NCBI GenBank assembly: GCA_023014365.1
Contig: JAEBUN010000016.1
Location: 1-64,000, forward strand
DNA from: Lepiota brunneoincarnata
Lineage: Eukaryota; Basidiomycota; Agaricomycetes; Agaricales; Agaricaceae
Length of the DNA: 64,000 bases
Direction of reading: 5' to 3'
Of the stretch, positions 31,989 to 44,673 are shown one piece after another. How positions within the stretch are numbered: position 1 is the stretch's first letter; each line of letters starts with the position of its first letter. Made by a program: the position numbers and the translations under genes. The notes beneath the pieces were generated by a model. The model ran no database searches. It saw only the letters and a program-made list of their open reading frames with translations, and was not told the DNA's origin.

Positions 31989-32287
31989 ACACCCCACTCA
32001 AGCTGCCTCCCCTTGTCTTGGAGGTCAACATGTTGCCAGGGGAGTGGAACCCACTATGGAATTAAGTAGTATAAAATGCAAATTCAAACCACAAGGGTAT
32101 GCACAGCATGGTCATATTGCCAAGGCTTCATATCCACAACTCTCTTCCAAAATTTGGTCAGATCATCCAAACTACATGCCACAGGCAATGCCTCAAGGCC
32201 CAACATTGGTGATCTATTCCCCCATATCGGAAATTGTCCTGCACTCCCCTTGACACCTGATCACCAGCTGGTATGCAAGAGTAGGAA
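31989..32287. other. Unassigned sequence right of Tc1-like copy 2
   Basis: No convincing ORF or repeat partner within the window. It separates the transposon from the truncated NACHT gene and may contain the breakpoint that removed that gene's 3' part. Confidence 0.4.
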
Positions 32288-32791
32288 TTACATGATCAGG
32301 TGACCTTTCTCTGTGCAACGTTCTGCAAAAGTCTGAGCAACTGCTGATTTACCAACACCTGCAGGGCCAGACAGCCATATCATATCCCATTGGCAATGTA
32401 GGTTGAGTAACCATGACTTGAGAATATTTCCAATTTGCTGACAAGTTCCTGGATGACATTGGGGAGGTGGGTACCGGGTCTTTGAATCGAGTATGGCTGC
32501 TGGGACAGTGTGAGGGAGAAGAACCTGGAGAACTAAAGTAGTTGTGAGTGGGGATGATTGTTTGTACAAGCATAGAATTGAGGATGAACCTGTGATCCCA
32601 GCTAAAAATTTGATGTTGGTGACATGCTTGCCATTATTGACTATATTTGGGTGGTTGACTACAGAATGGCTGGCACCAGCGGAAGGGCCCATGTGTAACA
32701 AAATCATTCCATGGCTCCCCTTCCAGATCATTCCCAGATGAAATACTATAGCTGCCTTGATTCCCGGCTTGACCAGTCCCTGGTAATCCAT
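32288..32791 (-). pseudogene. Truncated NACHT-domain NTPase (NLR-like) N-terminal fragment
   Basis: The minus-strand frame contains a low-complexity segment (VVNHPNIVNNGKHVTNIKF), the RYPPPQCHPGT linker common in basidiomycete NACHT proteins, and a complete Walker A P-loop (MIWLSGPAGVGKSAVAQTF) at about residues 138-156. It stops 12 residues later (TEKGHLIM), before Walker B and any repeat domain. Full proteins of this type are usually several times longer. It is therefore a 3'-truncated remnant, probably cut by rearrangement in the transposon-rich flank. Such STAND NTPases are linked to nonself recognition in fungi; that role is by family, not shown here. Confidence 0.7.
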
Positions 32792-34639
32792 GTTAAATTA
32801 GAGGTTAATTAATCAGATCTGAGAAACCTACCAGGTCAAGGCACATAATCGTTGGCACATATCAGTAAATAAGACCTTTCATTATCGAAGTTCTCTGTCC
32901 CATCAGTCTCAATAAGTATCCATATGCATCATAGGAGGATAATGACCATACTGGAAAGAGTTGTCTTCAGGAGCAATTTGTCCACTTGACCACCTGATCC
33001 ATCTGCATACTGAGTCAGTAAGCTTGAGGATGGTCAATGACCACCAAGCACCCCTCTCCTCATCACTCCAATGTGTGACCCAAATGTGTCAACTGTCATG
33101 CATGCCTTGCCTCCAAAAATCATGTCTTGCACTGTGAGGCATCCAGGTAACATAAAATATAAATTATAAATTATGAGCAATGTAGAATGATGGAACTCGA
33201 TACTGCGTAGGCTGGGAGAGAGGGGCAGGGCTCTCTTCAAGCCCTGTTGACCCTGGGTGGTGAGGTCAAGGAGGAAGCACAGTTGGGTCACCCAGAACCA
33301 TACACCTCTCAACTGCACCTGTATCAAGTCCAGTGGTGAGGAAACAGGGGAAGTAAGGATTATTGACAAACATACTGTAGTGACTACAACAAGCTATAAC
33401 ATTCTTTTTTAATATATATATATATATAAGAGCTCACCTCAGCATCATGCAAATATATCATGAACAGCTGAGGCTCACTATTGTTCTTTGCATTTTGTCT
33501 GTTGTGGAACAATGTAAACTGTATAGTTGGAGAAGCAGAACACTGGAATAAGGAAGTTAGTAAGTATTCCAGTGGGCATTGCTACTGTCTACCTTTTGTG
33601 GTAGTTAGAATGAATTGAACAAAGAATAAAGTGAAGGTAAATTGTGATTAGTTTGAGGCTTTGGCCATTGCACCTCACCAACAAGGATGTAAGAAGGGTA
33701 AGGGTGGGTGGGTTTTGAAAAGGATGCTAGATATTGCATGGTATCCACACGAAATTGAAGGCTGGCAAGTGAGGGAGGAGGGTATCTACTGCAAAGGTAA
33801 AGTTTCGTGTACTAACTCACGAGTGGTGTGACCATGTCACATGTCTGCCTCGCGCAAGAATCACCCTCTGGCTCATGCCTCGCCAGATGCCCCACAGACT
33901 CGCTGAAAATACAGGCATCGCGATCATCGATATAGACCCACCCAAGCATCTTTGGACATTAGTGTTCCTGTAGCCGAGCACTGAGGTTGGGGCCAGGGGC
34001 GTGCTCATTAACACTATGTGGTAACTACCCAGCTTTAACCTTGTGTACGCTCCCGCTCGGCGCCTCGGTAAAGAGTCAATAGATTGAAATAGTTCAATGT
34101 TTGACCAGAACTTCGGATGACCTCACCTGCAGACAAAACTTCAAGGTTCTCCACGTAGTAACGCATTCCGGAAATTTACGACGGGGGCAAGTGCTCATCC
34201 ATGTAAAGTTCTCTTTCAGCGGTGGCAAAGGTGTCAAATTGTAGGGCCGAAAGTCTCTGTGTTATTAATGTCCCTGTGAGCTTGGAATTTGCGCGGCGGA
34301 TATTGAGGATCAAACGGGTCCCCTGTTGCAAGACCAAAAAAATAAATCGAACACTTAGGCTCTCGGCTCGTTCGTTTATTGGCAGTGGAGCTTGGCTTAC
34401 GCAAAAGTGGTATTGGAGTAAGAGCCACCTGGAAGAGGTGCGTGTGTGTGTAGGCTCATCAGCTTCTCCGGACGTCGAGAGAGGTGGAGAGGATGGCTGA
34501 GCTTACATGCCCCAATTTATTTTACCCAATGAAGACTCTGGTCTGGCCGATGAGATGCATCCTAGACAATTGATTGCTGTTTGTATAATCAGCGGTGAGT
34601 GCGGAAATTGTTGTTGGGACCTTACCAAATATTCTAAGT
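32792..34639. other. Gene-poor interval
   Basis: I see short ORFs only, none with recognisable motifs or convincing splice partners. It includes a TA microsatellite at 33412-33428. Confidence 0.5.
33412..33428. repeat. TA dinucleotide microsatellite
   Basis: About eight TA units following a T-run. Confidence 0.9.
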
Positions 34640-35470
34640 TATTATGACAAATCTCAGTCGTAGTATCCTGCAAGATTTGAAGCACCACTCACGGGCCAAC
34701 TCGCATCAACATCCCATCGCGATAAAACACATACAATACTGGTGTAAGGCGCCGCATTTGTGTGATTGCTAACCAGGATGACATCTTCTGGTCTTTGACG
34801 GCCTGGTATAGCTTGATCGCTAGGAGAATGAGCTCGATGTCTGATGGGATATTTTGTTTCGGGAATGTTCTTCGATCGGGAGATATGATGCTCACCTGTG
34901 GTAATCAATCTCATGGTCCTATGCGAGTGGTTAACGAAAATGTAGCGACAGAATTGAAGTATATAACACTGACCAGAAGACGAGCAATGCCTTGGCGTAA
35001 AGTGCTCTCAAACTAGAATCTGGATAGTTTTTGTAACAGCCTGATGAAAGAGGACCTGAAGTCGTCCTAGGCGTAGGCTGATACCTGTGTTCGATGGAGA
35101 TATAAGTGACAAAGACGAGAATACCGCACTGCAAGTGCTTCAGTCAGTGTGCCGTGTGTGTAGCAAAGGTGTGGACATGGCACTACCGAGATCTCGACTA
35201 GGACATTGGGGGCGGCGAGCTCAGTGCGTAATCGGGTCGTAGAATAGCATGGGTGCGTACTGATCAGCATTGAAAAAAGTGCAATTCTGACTGGAATTAT
35301 AGGTCGTCATCTGAACCGAGTAATGGATGAAATGACTAAGATGCCTACTTTTCAATCCGTTGGCATACAGCGCACGTATCCTGAGAACCACCAGGCTCTT
35401 CATGGTGGCAGTATAAATAACATCCACCACACTACCCGGTGGGACTATCATCAGGACGTACCACACTTTA
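34640..35470 (-). pseudogene. Possible remnant of a multi-pass membrane protein of the fungal DUF6533 type
   Basis: Minus-strand pieces read in order like this large basidiomycete family. A hydrophobic segment leads into VVLRIRALYAN (about 35390-35350). GCYKNYPDS and ALLVFWS come next, followed by a GTCAGT donor and an acceptor near 34893. The last piece is IELILLAIKLYQAVKDQK with RLTPVLYVFYRDGMLM (about 34890-34640). I could not connect the pieces with convincing introns, and stops intervene, so it is probably broken. Substrate and function are unknown. Confidence 0.35.
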
Positions 35471-37574
35471 AGCTTTAAATACTCACAGTCCAGTCACCCA
35501 CTCCGAGACAAGACACCTGGGCTTGATCAGCTCCACCGTCTCCAGTTTATGGAACGCATGTATTTACCCCTAAGATGAGATGGTACTTGTCAGTTCCAGA
35601 TCTCAATGTAGGGCGGAAATAGCCAGATCTTTTTAGCTCACTGGTCGAGTGGTATTGGGGGAAATGGAGCCTAAGAAACCAAATTTAGCATTGGAGTTGA
35701 AAGAGAAAATCATTGAACTAACTGTAAAGTAATGCCCTGGAATAATTTACAGGTTATTCCATGGGTGAGCTGCGGCGGACTGGAATGGACCTACGCGAAA
35801 TAGAGAATTCCCAATACCTTTATTGAGAGGTAAATGGTCGTTGTCATCGACCGCGGTTTAGGACCCCTGTTTACTAGGTTAGGATGGGACTGAAGCTTTC
35901 GGACTGAAAGATCGAAGCGTTACCAATATATATGTTCCGAAATCTAGGAAGATGACTTGAGCGATTGTTAATGGTCTTCGAGGTTTGGCTTCCACCATAC
36001 CTCTCTATCGAAAACCAAGAGTGAATCGTAGATAAATATTGTTGTTCCTGCGACTTACCAGAGAGTCAGTTTTTGTCAAAGTGTCCGGTATAGCGGTGGT
36101 ACGTACCCGCAAGATAACCCGCAACTCGTGCTGATTGGAGAACAACAATGCTCTCAGCATCCGACTCGGACATGTTGGGGTGATGGGATAGAAAGGGAGG
36201 GGGTACCAATGAAAGGTATAGTAACACCTTGCCTCAGGTTCCCATTAAATATGCCGACAGAGCAAGGGGGAGATTACAGTTATCTCTCTCTTGTGGCCCC
36301 GCATTGCATCGCTCCCACCAGGCTTGATGCATAAGAAGACTCATTGGTATTCTGGACCAAAATCATGATCGGACCCATCAATCGGAGGGTTTGATCACAG
36401 ATGTGTGTTGATATTGGTGTTGGAGTGGGGAGTGTTAGCCGTTTTATTTTCCGCCCGGCTAGCACCGCGGCTTGGGCTTTCTTGTAAAACCAGGGAGGAT
36501 GGGTCATCGTATGGGCTCGATTTAAAAGAGCTGGGGGCTTGATAGATTCATGGACCTCTTTTTAAAATAGCCTTCACTCCAACGAATGAATTACCAAGGA
36601 TTATCTGTGGTGGACCAGGGTAGAGGCTGATCAAATAGGAGATGGGTGTTATTGAGAAAAGAAAGGATACCCTTCTCAGGCACGGAAGGCGGTCCTATAA
36701 AAAGGTGTTTCCTTTTAAATGAGGTGCGGAGGTTGAATACCATCTCGAGATGATCCCTTCGGTTAATATATACTACGTAGTATCAAGCCGCCCAAACACC
36801 ATCATTTCCCACTTCATTTGTGTTGCAGTCATAACGAGTCTGATATCACAATGTCCGCTTCCTTCCGAATGAGCTTGTGAGGATTCCATCCTAGCAAAGT
36901 GCCATTCTAGGAGAAGCTGGCACGTTTACCAGGCATCGTCATAGGCGGTTATTTTTTTGGGGGTGAAGTTGGATCCTTATTGCAAGTACACGAAGCAGGG
37001 TGAGGATGGTGATAGGGTAAACAAAGACAGATGAGAATCATCCGCGCTTACAACACGTGGTGGCTGTGTTATGTTTGACCAGAACCGCATCCCGCTCCAG
37101 TCGACAAGCCACAAGTGACAGAACGCCATAAACATGACTTCTCCACACCCATATGGACCAACACCAGGGCAATCCAGCCGATTGGTGGCGGGGGTCGAAG
37201 CAAACACTCCGAGCCGGGGGGAAAGTTGCCAGTGTCTTCGTTATCTCAACCACAGGATACGATTGGACCAGAAAAGAAACTTGACGCACGATTAGGGAGA
37301 AGACTCCCGAGTAGAAGCCCGTGTGCATGTGGTGACGTTTGGCCGCCGTGGGCTCTTGGACACATGGGCCAACCGGCACGCGTTTCGATTCCCGCTTTTG
37401 CAGATTACAAGATGATTCTTATTCAGCGAAGAGAATATACGATACAAGCATCGAGGAGAAAAATATATAAAAAATGTACAGACACAAAGGCTGACTCATC
37501 CGGAGGCAGAGGGGGGTAACACCGTGGCAGGTGGTCCAGAAGTATCATAAAAAGACAGTGAGAGCAGATACCAC
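35471..37574. other. Gene-poor interval upstream of the Swi3/Rsc8 3' end
   Basis: No supported gene. There is a promoter-like stretch at about 36765-36850 (TATA-like TTAATATATAC, then ATG 36851), but the ORF closes after ten codons. Confidence 0.5.
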
Positions 37575-39760
37575 TCAACTCAGCTGTAGGGTCTGCGCAT
37601 CTAGCACTGGACCCCCATCACCCTCCAACTGACCAGGCTGCACCTCACCCACAACCGTTCCCTGGCCTGTACTCCCTAATGTGGAATTGGATGCCATTGC
37701 CACCGTGCTTTGCGAAAATCCCGTACTACCGACACCTGCTTGCTGATGCCGAGCAATCTCTCCTCTAACTGTATCCAACATTTTCTTGAGCCCCAAACGC
37801 TCATTCACCAGGGCCACTCTTGCGCTTTCCAAATTTTTCCTCTCTTCTTCGAGGATCTCTTCGAGCTCCTCAAACTGTGACATTTTGAGTTCAAGCTTCG
37901 TGAGCGTGAGTTTGATGAGCGTGGCAAGTGTGTTCCGAATTTGTGTATCCTCCGCCACGGCGAGGGAAGATGCAGCTTTGGCAGAAGCTGAGAGTGCGAG
38001 GTGGGCAGCGCGTTGAACTTTGGAGTGAGGGAAAGTTTGAGTTGGTGTTGATTTGTTGTTATTCTGCGGCGAGTTGGTCGCCGCTTCTCCGCTTGCTTGT
38101 TGGTCGACGGACATGGCTTCTTGTGTTGTCGGGGAGGTGTCTTTGTGAGCAGGTATATCTTCATCCATCTTGTCGTCGCCCTTTTTTTCGCCATCTCCAA
38201 CCTGCTTGCCCTCCGAAGTCTCCTTCTTTCCGCCATCACCGTCTGCGAGCTCGTGTAGTGCCGTTTTCGCGGCCTCAGCGGCAACACCCGGACTCACGAC
38301 TCCAGCGAGGAAGGCAACGACGCTCATGACAGGGTTGTCGGCTTGATCGAACGGAATGCGACCGAATCTCAGCGGTCCTATCGAGCCCTCCGTTTGGAGG
38401 TAGGGATCCTCGATGGGGAGTTCGAGGAATTTGCGAATGCACTGCTGGGCAGTCCGTGTACCAACATGCTCCTCAATCTTGGACCAGTCATCATCATACA
38501 TCTCTACGCCCTCGAGCAACGACAGCACCTCCTGATCTGTCCAGTCATCAGTGTTTGCTCCGGCAACACCGGGGGGAGTGGAGGTCAATTTGACAAAATC
38601 GCCAGAAAACAAGCTGGAAGGAAAACGACCGTCAAGATAACAGGGAGCGCATATCTCGAGCTTTTTGTCTTTAAGGCAGTGGTAGCGGACAAGGGAGCAA
38701 TCGGCACCGCATGTGTCACAGGTATGGGTTTGGGTTGGGAGAGAGCTATTGGCACCGTTGGCCAGGGCTGTCGCTTCGCTAGTGGAGAGGGAGCGGGATG
38801 CCTTTGATGTGGTCTGGTAAATAGAAGAACGAAGTTCGAGAGAGGCGGGGGTAGCAGAGAGAACTTTGCCGTTTGTGGCAGCTACGTGGGCGGTACCGGC
38901 ATTGGCGTTGGGGATGGTGGGTCGTGTTCCTGGGTGGAGGGATTGGAGACCGCGTGGGGTATCGAGAATAACGCGGAAGTGGCCTGTGAAAGGAGGAGCG
39001 AGCGCTGCTGGTCGTTGTTCGGGGTCAATCTGGGCAGTGGCGTTGAATGCCATTCGAGAAAAAGGGTGCATGAGCAGTACGCTACCTGGTAGTTGATGAG
39101 ACCCCACTGCTCCAAAAACGCATGAACGCGCATAATGGCGCATACGTCTCCAGCGAGATTGCGACGACAGGCGGTGACGGTAAGGTATTCGGTAGGGCGG
39201 AGGCGGTAGGTGTTGATCATAAAATCACGGTAGTCTTTGTATATCGAGGGTGTCTTGGACCTATTGCGGGAGTTGAAGAACTCAGGGAGAGCTCTGCGTT
39301 CGACGGGGTGGATTTTGGACATGTCGAACCAAGCAGAGTAGCTGGGGATGATGACTTCGTGCGTCTGCGCAGCGAGGTACTTTCTTGCCTGCTCCTCCAA
39401 GCGTTGGCGCGTAGCCTCGAACTGGGCGGGGTCCTCATCATCATTTTCGTCTGCTGAGTCTCCGTCCTCTTCCCCTCCGTCAGCCATGGACACGTCGCCA
39501 GGCTCATCTTCCTCGCCGTCCTTCAGCTGTCGCACCTTAGGAACGGAAGCCTGGGGTTGGTTGTCGTCGTGGGCGGCGTTGTCTGGCGGTAGATTCGCAA
39601 TGTCATTGGACTGTATTGGATCTTGTTCTCCGCGCTTGCCAGGTGCGTTTTCTGGGTCTACGGGAGTTGCGCCGTGGTTCTGAGGAGGAACAGCAAGTTT
39701 TATGCGTTTTGAGTCCGAGTTGGGTGGGATTGCAGAGCCTGCACGTTTTGGAGAGTCCAT
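37575..39760 (-). CDS. RSC8: SWI/SNF or RSC chromatin-remodelling subunit, Swi3/Rsc8 family (709 aa, two exons)
   Basis: Exons are 39760-39086 and 39029-37575, with one 56-base intron joining LINYQ to [16 protein letters not shown], the usual sequence across this junction in the family. ATG 39760 gives MDSPKRAGS; an upstream non-ATG extension was not used. Domains: acidic N-terminus, SWIRM (about 130-225, [22 protein letters not shown]), ZZ-type zinc finger (329-362, CDTCGADC...ICAPCYLDG), SANT (386-436, [22 protein letters not shown]), and a C-terminal coiled coil (about 590-648). Length is typical. It is a nuclear scaffold subunit of an ATP-dependent remodeller. Symbol assignment between SWI3 and RSC8 is by similarity of layout only. 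Confidence 0.93.
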
Positions 39761-39843
39761 CGTTGCTCTTTTCGTGTTTTTTGTCACAAACAACAGCTCT
39801 TGCTCTGGTGACTACAAATACATACAAATACTCCATCCCACTA
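39761..39843. promoter_or_regulatory. Divergent promoter shared by RSC8-like gene and HEM14
   Basis: Only 83 bases separate the two start codons, which point away from each other. The sequence must contain both 5' untranslated regions or promoters that extend into the coding sequences. No TATA box is obvious. Confidence 0.7.
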
Positions 39844-41557
39844 ATGCACTCCATTGCTGTCCTCGGCGGTGGGCTCACAGGGCTCTCCGCCGCATGGAAC
39901 CTCTCCCATCGCTTTCCTGCAGCACAGATCCTGCTATTTGAGAAATCAAAGCGTCTCGGCGGATGGCCTCAAACTGAACGCATCACTCTACCCCACGATC
40001 ACACTGTACTGCTCGAGGGAGGCCCACGGACACTGCGGCCAAAAGGCGCGGCTGTCCTCGAGCTGGTTAGTCTCTGGAGCTCTGCAAGGGGAGGAACTTG
40101 ACTAGGAGCGCTCTAGATAAGGAACCTTGGCCTGGAGAACGACTTGATTACCGTTGCCAAGACATCTCCTGCCGCAAGGAAGCGATACATATATGTCCCT
40201 CCTGGCGAGCTTCCTGGTGTCTCAGGCCTCAACGTCGTCGGGCCTGACCTCTCTTCTCCTGTTATGAGGAAATTCCTCTGGCCACTGCTCTGTGCACCCC
40301 TCCGTCTTGTTACCCAGAAAAATACAAGAGATGGCAAGGATGAGAGTATCCATTCTTTTGCTTCTCGTATCATTGGCGAAGACATGGCTAGAATCGTTGC
40401 GAGTGCTATTGCACATGGCGTCTATGCTGCAGATTCACGCCAGCTTAGCGCACATGCGACTCTGCCGTTCTGGTCTCCCCGAGATGCTAACAGGGTCCTC
40501 ACGGACCCACATTCCACGGCCGAAGCTGACGCTCTACAGCCTTACCCAAATATCGGGAACCTGGGCGAAACAATGGGAGGCGTCGCCGTCTACTCATTCA
40601 GGTCCGGAATGGAGACGCTGACTCATGCACTAGAGCAGCATCTCAGCAAGCGATCAAACGTACAAATACTTCGCGAGAGTCCTGTCCTCAGTCTCCTCAT
40701 GAAGAAGAATCGCTCATTCGAGGTATACTATCTCGCCTATATTCACGACATCCAACTAACTCATTCTCTAGCTAACCTACCTCAGTCCTCACGTCAACAG
40801 CGCCTCCCTATCAACCGCGACACCAACATATGTGGTGTCCGCCATCCCCCTCCCTGCCCTCCACCGCATAACTCACCAGCTCCGCACCGACACCAATCCT
40901 CCTCCCACCTCCCACGTCCTTACCTCTCTTCCCTCCATCCCACATCTCACTACCAATACTGCCTCAACCGTCCACGTCCTCAACCTCGTCTTCCCCACCC
41001 CGCCCTCAAAGATTCACCCACCGGGTTTTGGATACCTCATCCCACGACCAAAAAATGGTTACCCGAGTGAAGCAAGCGAAGCCCAACCAGGGATACTGGG
41101 CACCGTCTTTGACTCTTGCAGCCTCTCGCAACAAGATGTCCCCGAAATGTCCACAGACGAATTTTACGAACACGGTACACACACAAAAATAACCATCATG
41201 CTCGGTGGACCCTATCCGCTCCTTATCCCCCCTTCCGCACCTGCTTCTCCATCACCCCTTCCAGGGGGTGGGATAGAGATCCCGCCTTATGTACGCATCA
41301 TCATCGGCCATATTTCCATGCACCTCGGGAGAGATCTTCCCGATCCGGTATACTGGCGTGTATGGAAGAACGAAAATTGTATCCCTACATATGGACCGGG
41401 ACATCAGGCGCGAATGCGGGAGGTGAGAGAGGTGTTGAGAAAGAGCGTGCCTGAGGGATGGGGCGACCGTATTGAGGTTGTCGGTGCTGGTGTGGGAGGT
41501 GTGAGTGTATCGGATTGTGTGTTGGGGGGTAGGAATGCTGGGTTGAGGTGGCTTTGA
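39844..41557 (+). CDS. HEM14: Protoporphyrinogen oxidase (537 aa, three exons)
   Basis: Exons are 39844-40065, 40117-40722 and 40772-41557, separated by introns of 51 and 49 bases with GT-AG ends and joined in frame (LEL|IRNLGLEND and RSFE|LTYLSPHV). The N-terminus has the FAD dinucleotide fold (VLGGGLTGLSAAWNL, residues 6-20) followed by LFEKSKRLGGWPQTE. The C-terminus has GVGGVSVSDCVLGGRNAGL, the typical end of this family, where GVG and the following helix contact FAD. Length matches fungal enzymes. It oxidises protoporphyrinogen IX to protoporphyrin IX in heme synthesis, at the mitochondrial inner membrane. No clear targeting peptide precedes the FAD fold, as is common in this family. Confidence 0.93.
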
Positions 41558-42499
41558 GCGGAAGGGACCCCAGCTAGGGATCAGTTGTGCACCCTGAGTC
41601 ACTGCAAACTCATGGTTTATACTTAGCCTCTGCTAGATCCACCATTGTCCTCCTAAATACAATACACGTGAGCCAGTAGGGAACGTGCTTTCTGCTGTCA
41701 AAGCAAAAATTCAGGCTGATGAAAACTCTGGCAACGGCCCTGCAAACAACACTCCGCCGCTTCTTAGCATCCGGCGAGCGACGGCCGCTCTCAGGACACA
41801 TCTCCATAGCTGTGGGTTTTTTCTCATGCCTGGTTCGTTTTGCATCGTGTCTTAATCTCCCCTTTTTCAGGGAAATATCTAGAATGCTACTCGAATGAAA
41901 ATGAAAATAAACATCCGATTCGCCTGCGTCATGTCATGGTACACGAACTCCGTTTGGAATGTCCGGATGGAATGGAGTGATCTACGATGGGATCAGAAGC
42001 GACAATGTAGTACCCCCCACCACCAATCAGGCGTAGCAAAGGAAGACCCTTGCCGTGTTTCGACTTGACGTTGTGACAGGTGGTGCCACAATTGGTGTTG
42101 TGTTTGTATTGAGCACGCTCTCCCGAGGAAAAATTCAAGACTTCAAGGCGGTAGTACAAAACATGGCAGTGTCTCCGCAATGAGTTATTCCTTCCTCACG
42201 CCCCAGCTGGATAGGTAGGAAATTCTCTGCCAGCAACGTGATATACAGACTTCTGGCGGTCCCCTGCATAGTGGCCACAATTGCAGCATTGTGTATTTTG
42301 TTTTTTCTGAAAATTCAATCCGCCTAAATCCCTGAGGTTCACTGAGCCTGGAGCAGCAGAAGAGGGGCCCTAGAAGTTCTCGGAATCACTGTTGTTGTGC
42401 GCCTGCCCCACAGACGGTGGGGCACCGGGAGCATTGCTGTGCATGCCCACACCAGACCTCGTAGCAAATACTCAGACCCTTGGTATCACTGGCGCCCCT
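41558..42499. other. Intergenic
   Basis: 3' flank of HEM14. A motif near 42340 (CCTGGAGCAGCAGA) recurs in related form near 43820, so this belongs to a locally duplicated area. No gene seen. Confidence 0.5.
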
Positions 42500-43390
42500 C
42501 CGGTCCTTCTATCCTTCTAGACACATTCCATCAAATTCTACAGCCCTTACCGAATACAGGGAGCCTGGGAATCACAGGGTTGGAGTTCAGATTGTTGAGA
42601 TCTCTCAGGGTGCATCGAGCCATTCGCGACGAACGACCCGATGCATGAAGAGGGATCGCCCATCCGAGCATACTATACCCACAGTGTTCAACCTGCCCAA
42701 GTCCCTATCCACTGCGACGCCAGCGTACGGGACCTATGTCCTTCGCATTCCCACCTTGCATACTTGCCAGCTCTGCACTGATCCCAACCCCTCTCCCACC
42801 TTCTCTCTGTCCCTCAGCTCACCATCGACATGACCTCCGCGTCCTTGCTAATTTCATTCTAAAACCAAAGAGGTGGAGGCAAGCGAAGCCCAGTCAGGGA
42901 CCTTCTAAATCAATCCATGCAATCTCTCGACCCCCAAAAACCGCCGTCATCCTCAATGGACCCCACCCACTCTTCATTCACCTTTCCACACGGTGTCAGA
43001 TCTGCACTCACCCGTCCCCTGCCCTACCCAAAAAGTGGGGCCTGAGATTCTACCTTGCGTGCGGCACAATCCTCGGGTTAGATCTCCATGTGCTTTGCAA
43101 GGGACCTTCCGGATCCTCATGGCGTATACGGAAGAACGCAAATGAGCCCCAAAGTTTTTTTTTTTTTTTTTTGGGGGGGGGCCTGTGGGATACGGCGGCC
43201 ATACCAGAAGACCATAAAAAGATCAAGTGAGGCATCACCGCATCATATCACTGCATGTCAAGGATATTATCAGAGGAAGCAAGGATTACATCAAGGCGGT
43301 GTGAGTATGTCAAAATGTGTGTTATCAGGAGTCGCTGGGTTGCCGGTGGAAGGGGACCGTTGTCAGGCGCCAGATGTTCTGTGCCGGATC
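42500..43390 (+). pseudogene. Decayed partial duplicate of HEM14
   Basis: Collinear with HEM14 from within exon 2 to beyond the stop. CATTCCATCAAATTCTACAG near 42526 pairs with the segment around 40510. AAGCGAAGCCCAGTCAGGG near 42880 pairs with 41072. The stretch around 42950 pairs with MLGGPYPLLI. RDLPDPHGVYGRTQ (about 43100) pairs with RDLPDPVYWRVWKNE. GGVSMSKCVLSG (about 43295) pairs with GGVSVSDCVLGG. Many indels and a T18/G9 run destroy the frame. Similarity continues a little into the 3' flank. Confidence 0.75.
43155..43181. repeat. T18-G9 homopolymer run inside the HEM14 pseudogene
   Basis: Eighteen T followed by nine G. Confidence 0.95.
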
Positions 43391-44586
43391 GCCGCCGAAT
43401 CTGTTACTGTTTCCAAAAATCTAAATGTAGCACGCAGTCGTCGCGATTCGCGAAACCCCTCGGTGTCGCAATCAAAAATCCTTCTGCGTGTTGATTGGCG
43501 GCTGTCGACCTGGGCTGGCGAGCGATAGCCAATGCATGGTTTGTATGTCATACCAACTTCCCCCGCGAGAATTTAAAGGTTTATACCTGTGCGACTCGCG
43601 CCTCACAGAAGCTACAGAGTAGTCTAGTTTGGAGCATTTATCATGAAAAGGATAAATGCAGTATGGTAAGATACTGACCACGGAAATGACTGTCACGGCA
43701 CATATGTTTGTCTCTTTCTAAAGATTCAATCCCGTCCACGGCGGAGGAGTGAGTGATGAGGAGAGCGGAGGGGTTTCAAAGGGTCCAACCTCCAGAGCTG
43801 TCTGGTAGAACTTGCTACAAAGCCTGGAGCAGCGGATGGAGATCTTAGAAGATCCCGGAACCAACCTCTGTGCCCTTGCCCCGTACGCCGGGAGGTTGAA
43901 CTAACAATGAGCCATAGGAAGTGCTGTGGCGCGTATACGCAGCCGAGGGATTCTGTAGAATGCGCATAGCGGCCCCGACAAATCCGAGATCCTCCTTCAC
44001 ATCCGTGTTTAGGCCGCCTAAATCCACTGTAACTCCAACATATGTGACCTCCCTTTCCCAGCCGTGCACGGCAGCCACGTTGGAGGGCCATTGTTACGGT
44101 CAGAAAGGCAAATGAAGCCGGGCACCGCTCCGCTGCATGTCAAGGGTGTCAAGTAGAAACCGTGTGGATCACAACACCCTTTCTAGACGTGTACCTATCG
44201 AACCATAGATCGGGATCCCGCGCTTTACCGTTCTGAAGATTCAGTTGGGTCTACAAGAAACCCTCCCGCTTCCAAGTTCATGCTGAGGAGGAAAGACCAG
44301 TGGCCCCAGATGGAAATTCAGCCCCACCCAACGTCATGCTCTACACCATTTTGTGTGCTACCTACAACCTTGAGGACACCCGTAGCCTGGTGCAGGAGCA
44401 CTTCGATCATCCTGTCAAGCATCAGCGCAATATTCTTTATATTTAGCACAGAAGTGTTTGTTCAATATCTCCTCATAATTTATCTCAGATATATGGCGCA
44501 CAAGTTCTGATATGGTTAGCAAAACCCGAAGACCGGATAGCTGGCTTGGGTCGTGGGTTTTGTTCCCTGAAATATCAAGGTTTCTC
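43391..44586. other. Intergenic
   Basis: No supported gene. The 43800-43960 part resembles 42330-42400 weakly. Confidence 0.4.
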
Positions 44587-44596
44587 ATATAAAAGC
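44587..44596 (+). promoter_or_regulatory. TATA-like box upstream of the divergent micro-peptide gene
   Basis: CATATAAAAG lies about 85 bases before ATG 44674, a normal distance for a fungal TATA box plus leader. Confidence 0.45.
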
Positions 44597-44673
44597 CAAC
44601 AGACAATGCGAGGCTTAAATTCATCACCCCCAACTTGATCTCTTCCCCTCACACCTGTCAACAGACCAAAAAT

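Noticed and set aside
34222..34500. 92-codon plus-strand ORF
   Set aside because: No start context, no domain, and no splice partners.
36765..36880. TATA-like box followed by ATG 36851 as a gene
   Set aside because: The ORF has ten codons and no convincing intron follows.
42397..42833. Plus-strand ORFs of 83 and 117 codons
   Set aside because: They lie in the decayed HEM14 duplicate and are in other frames.
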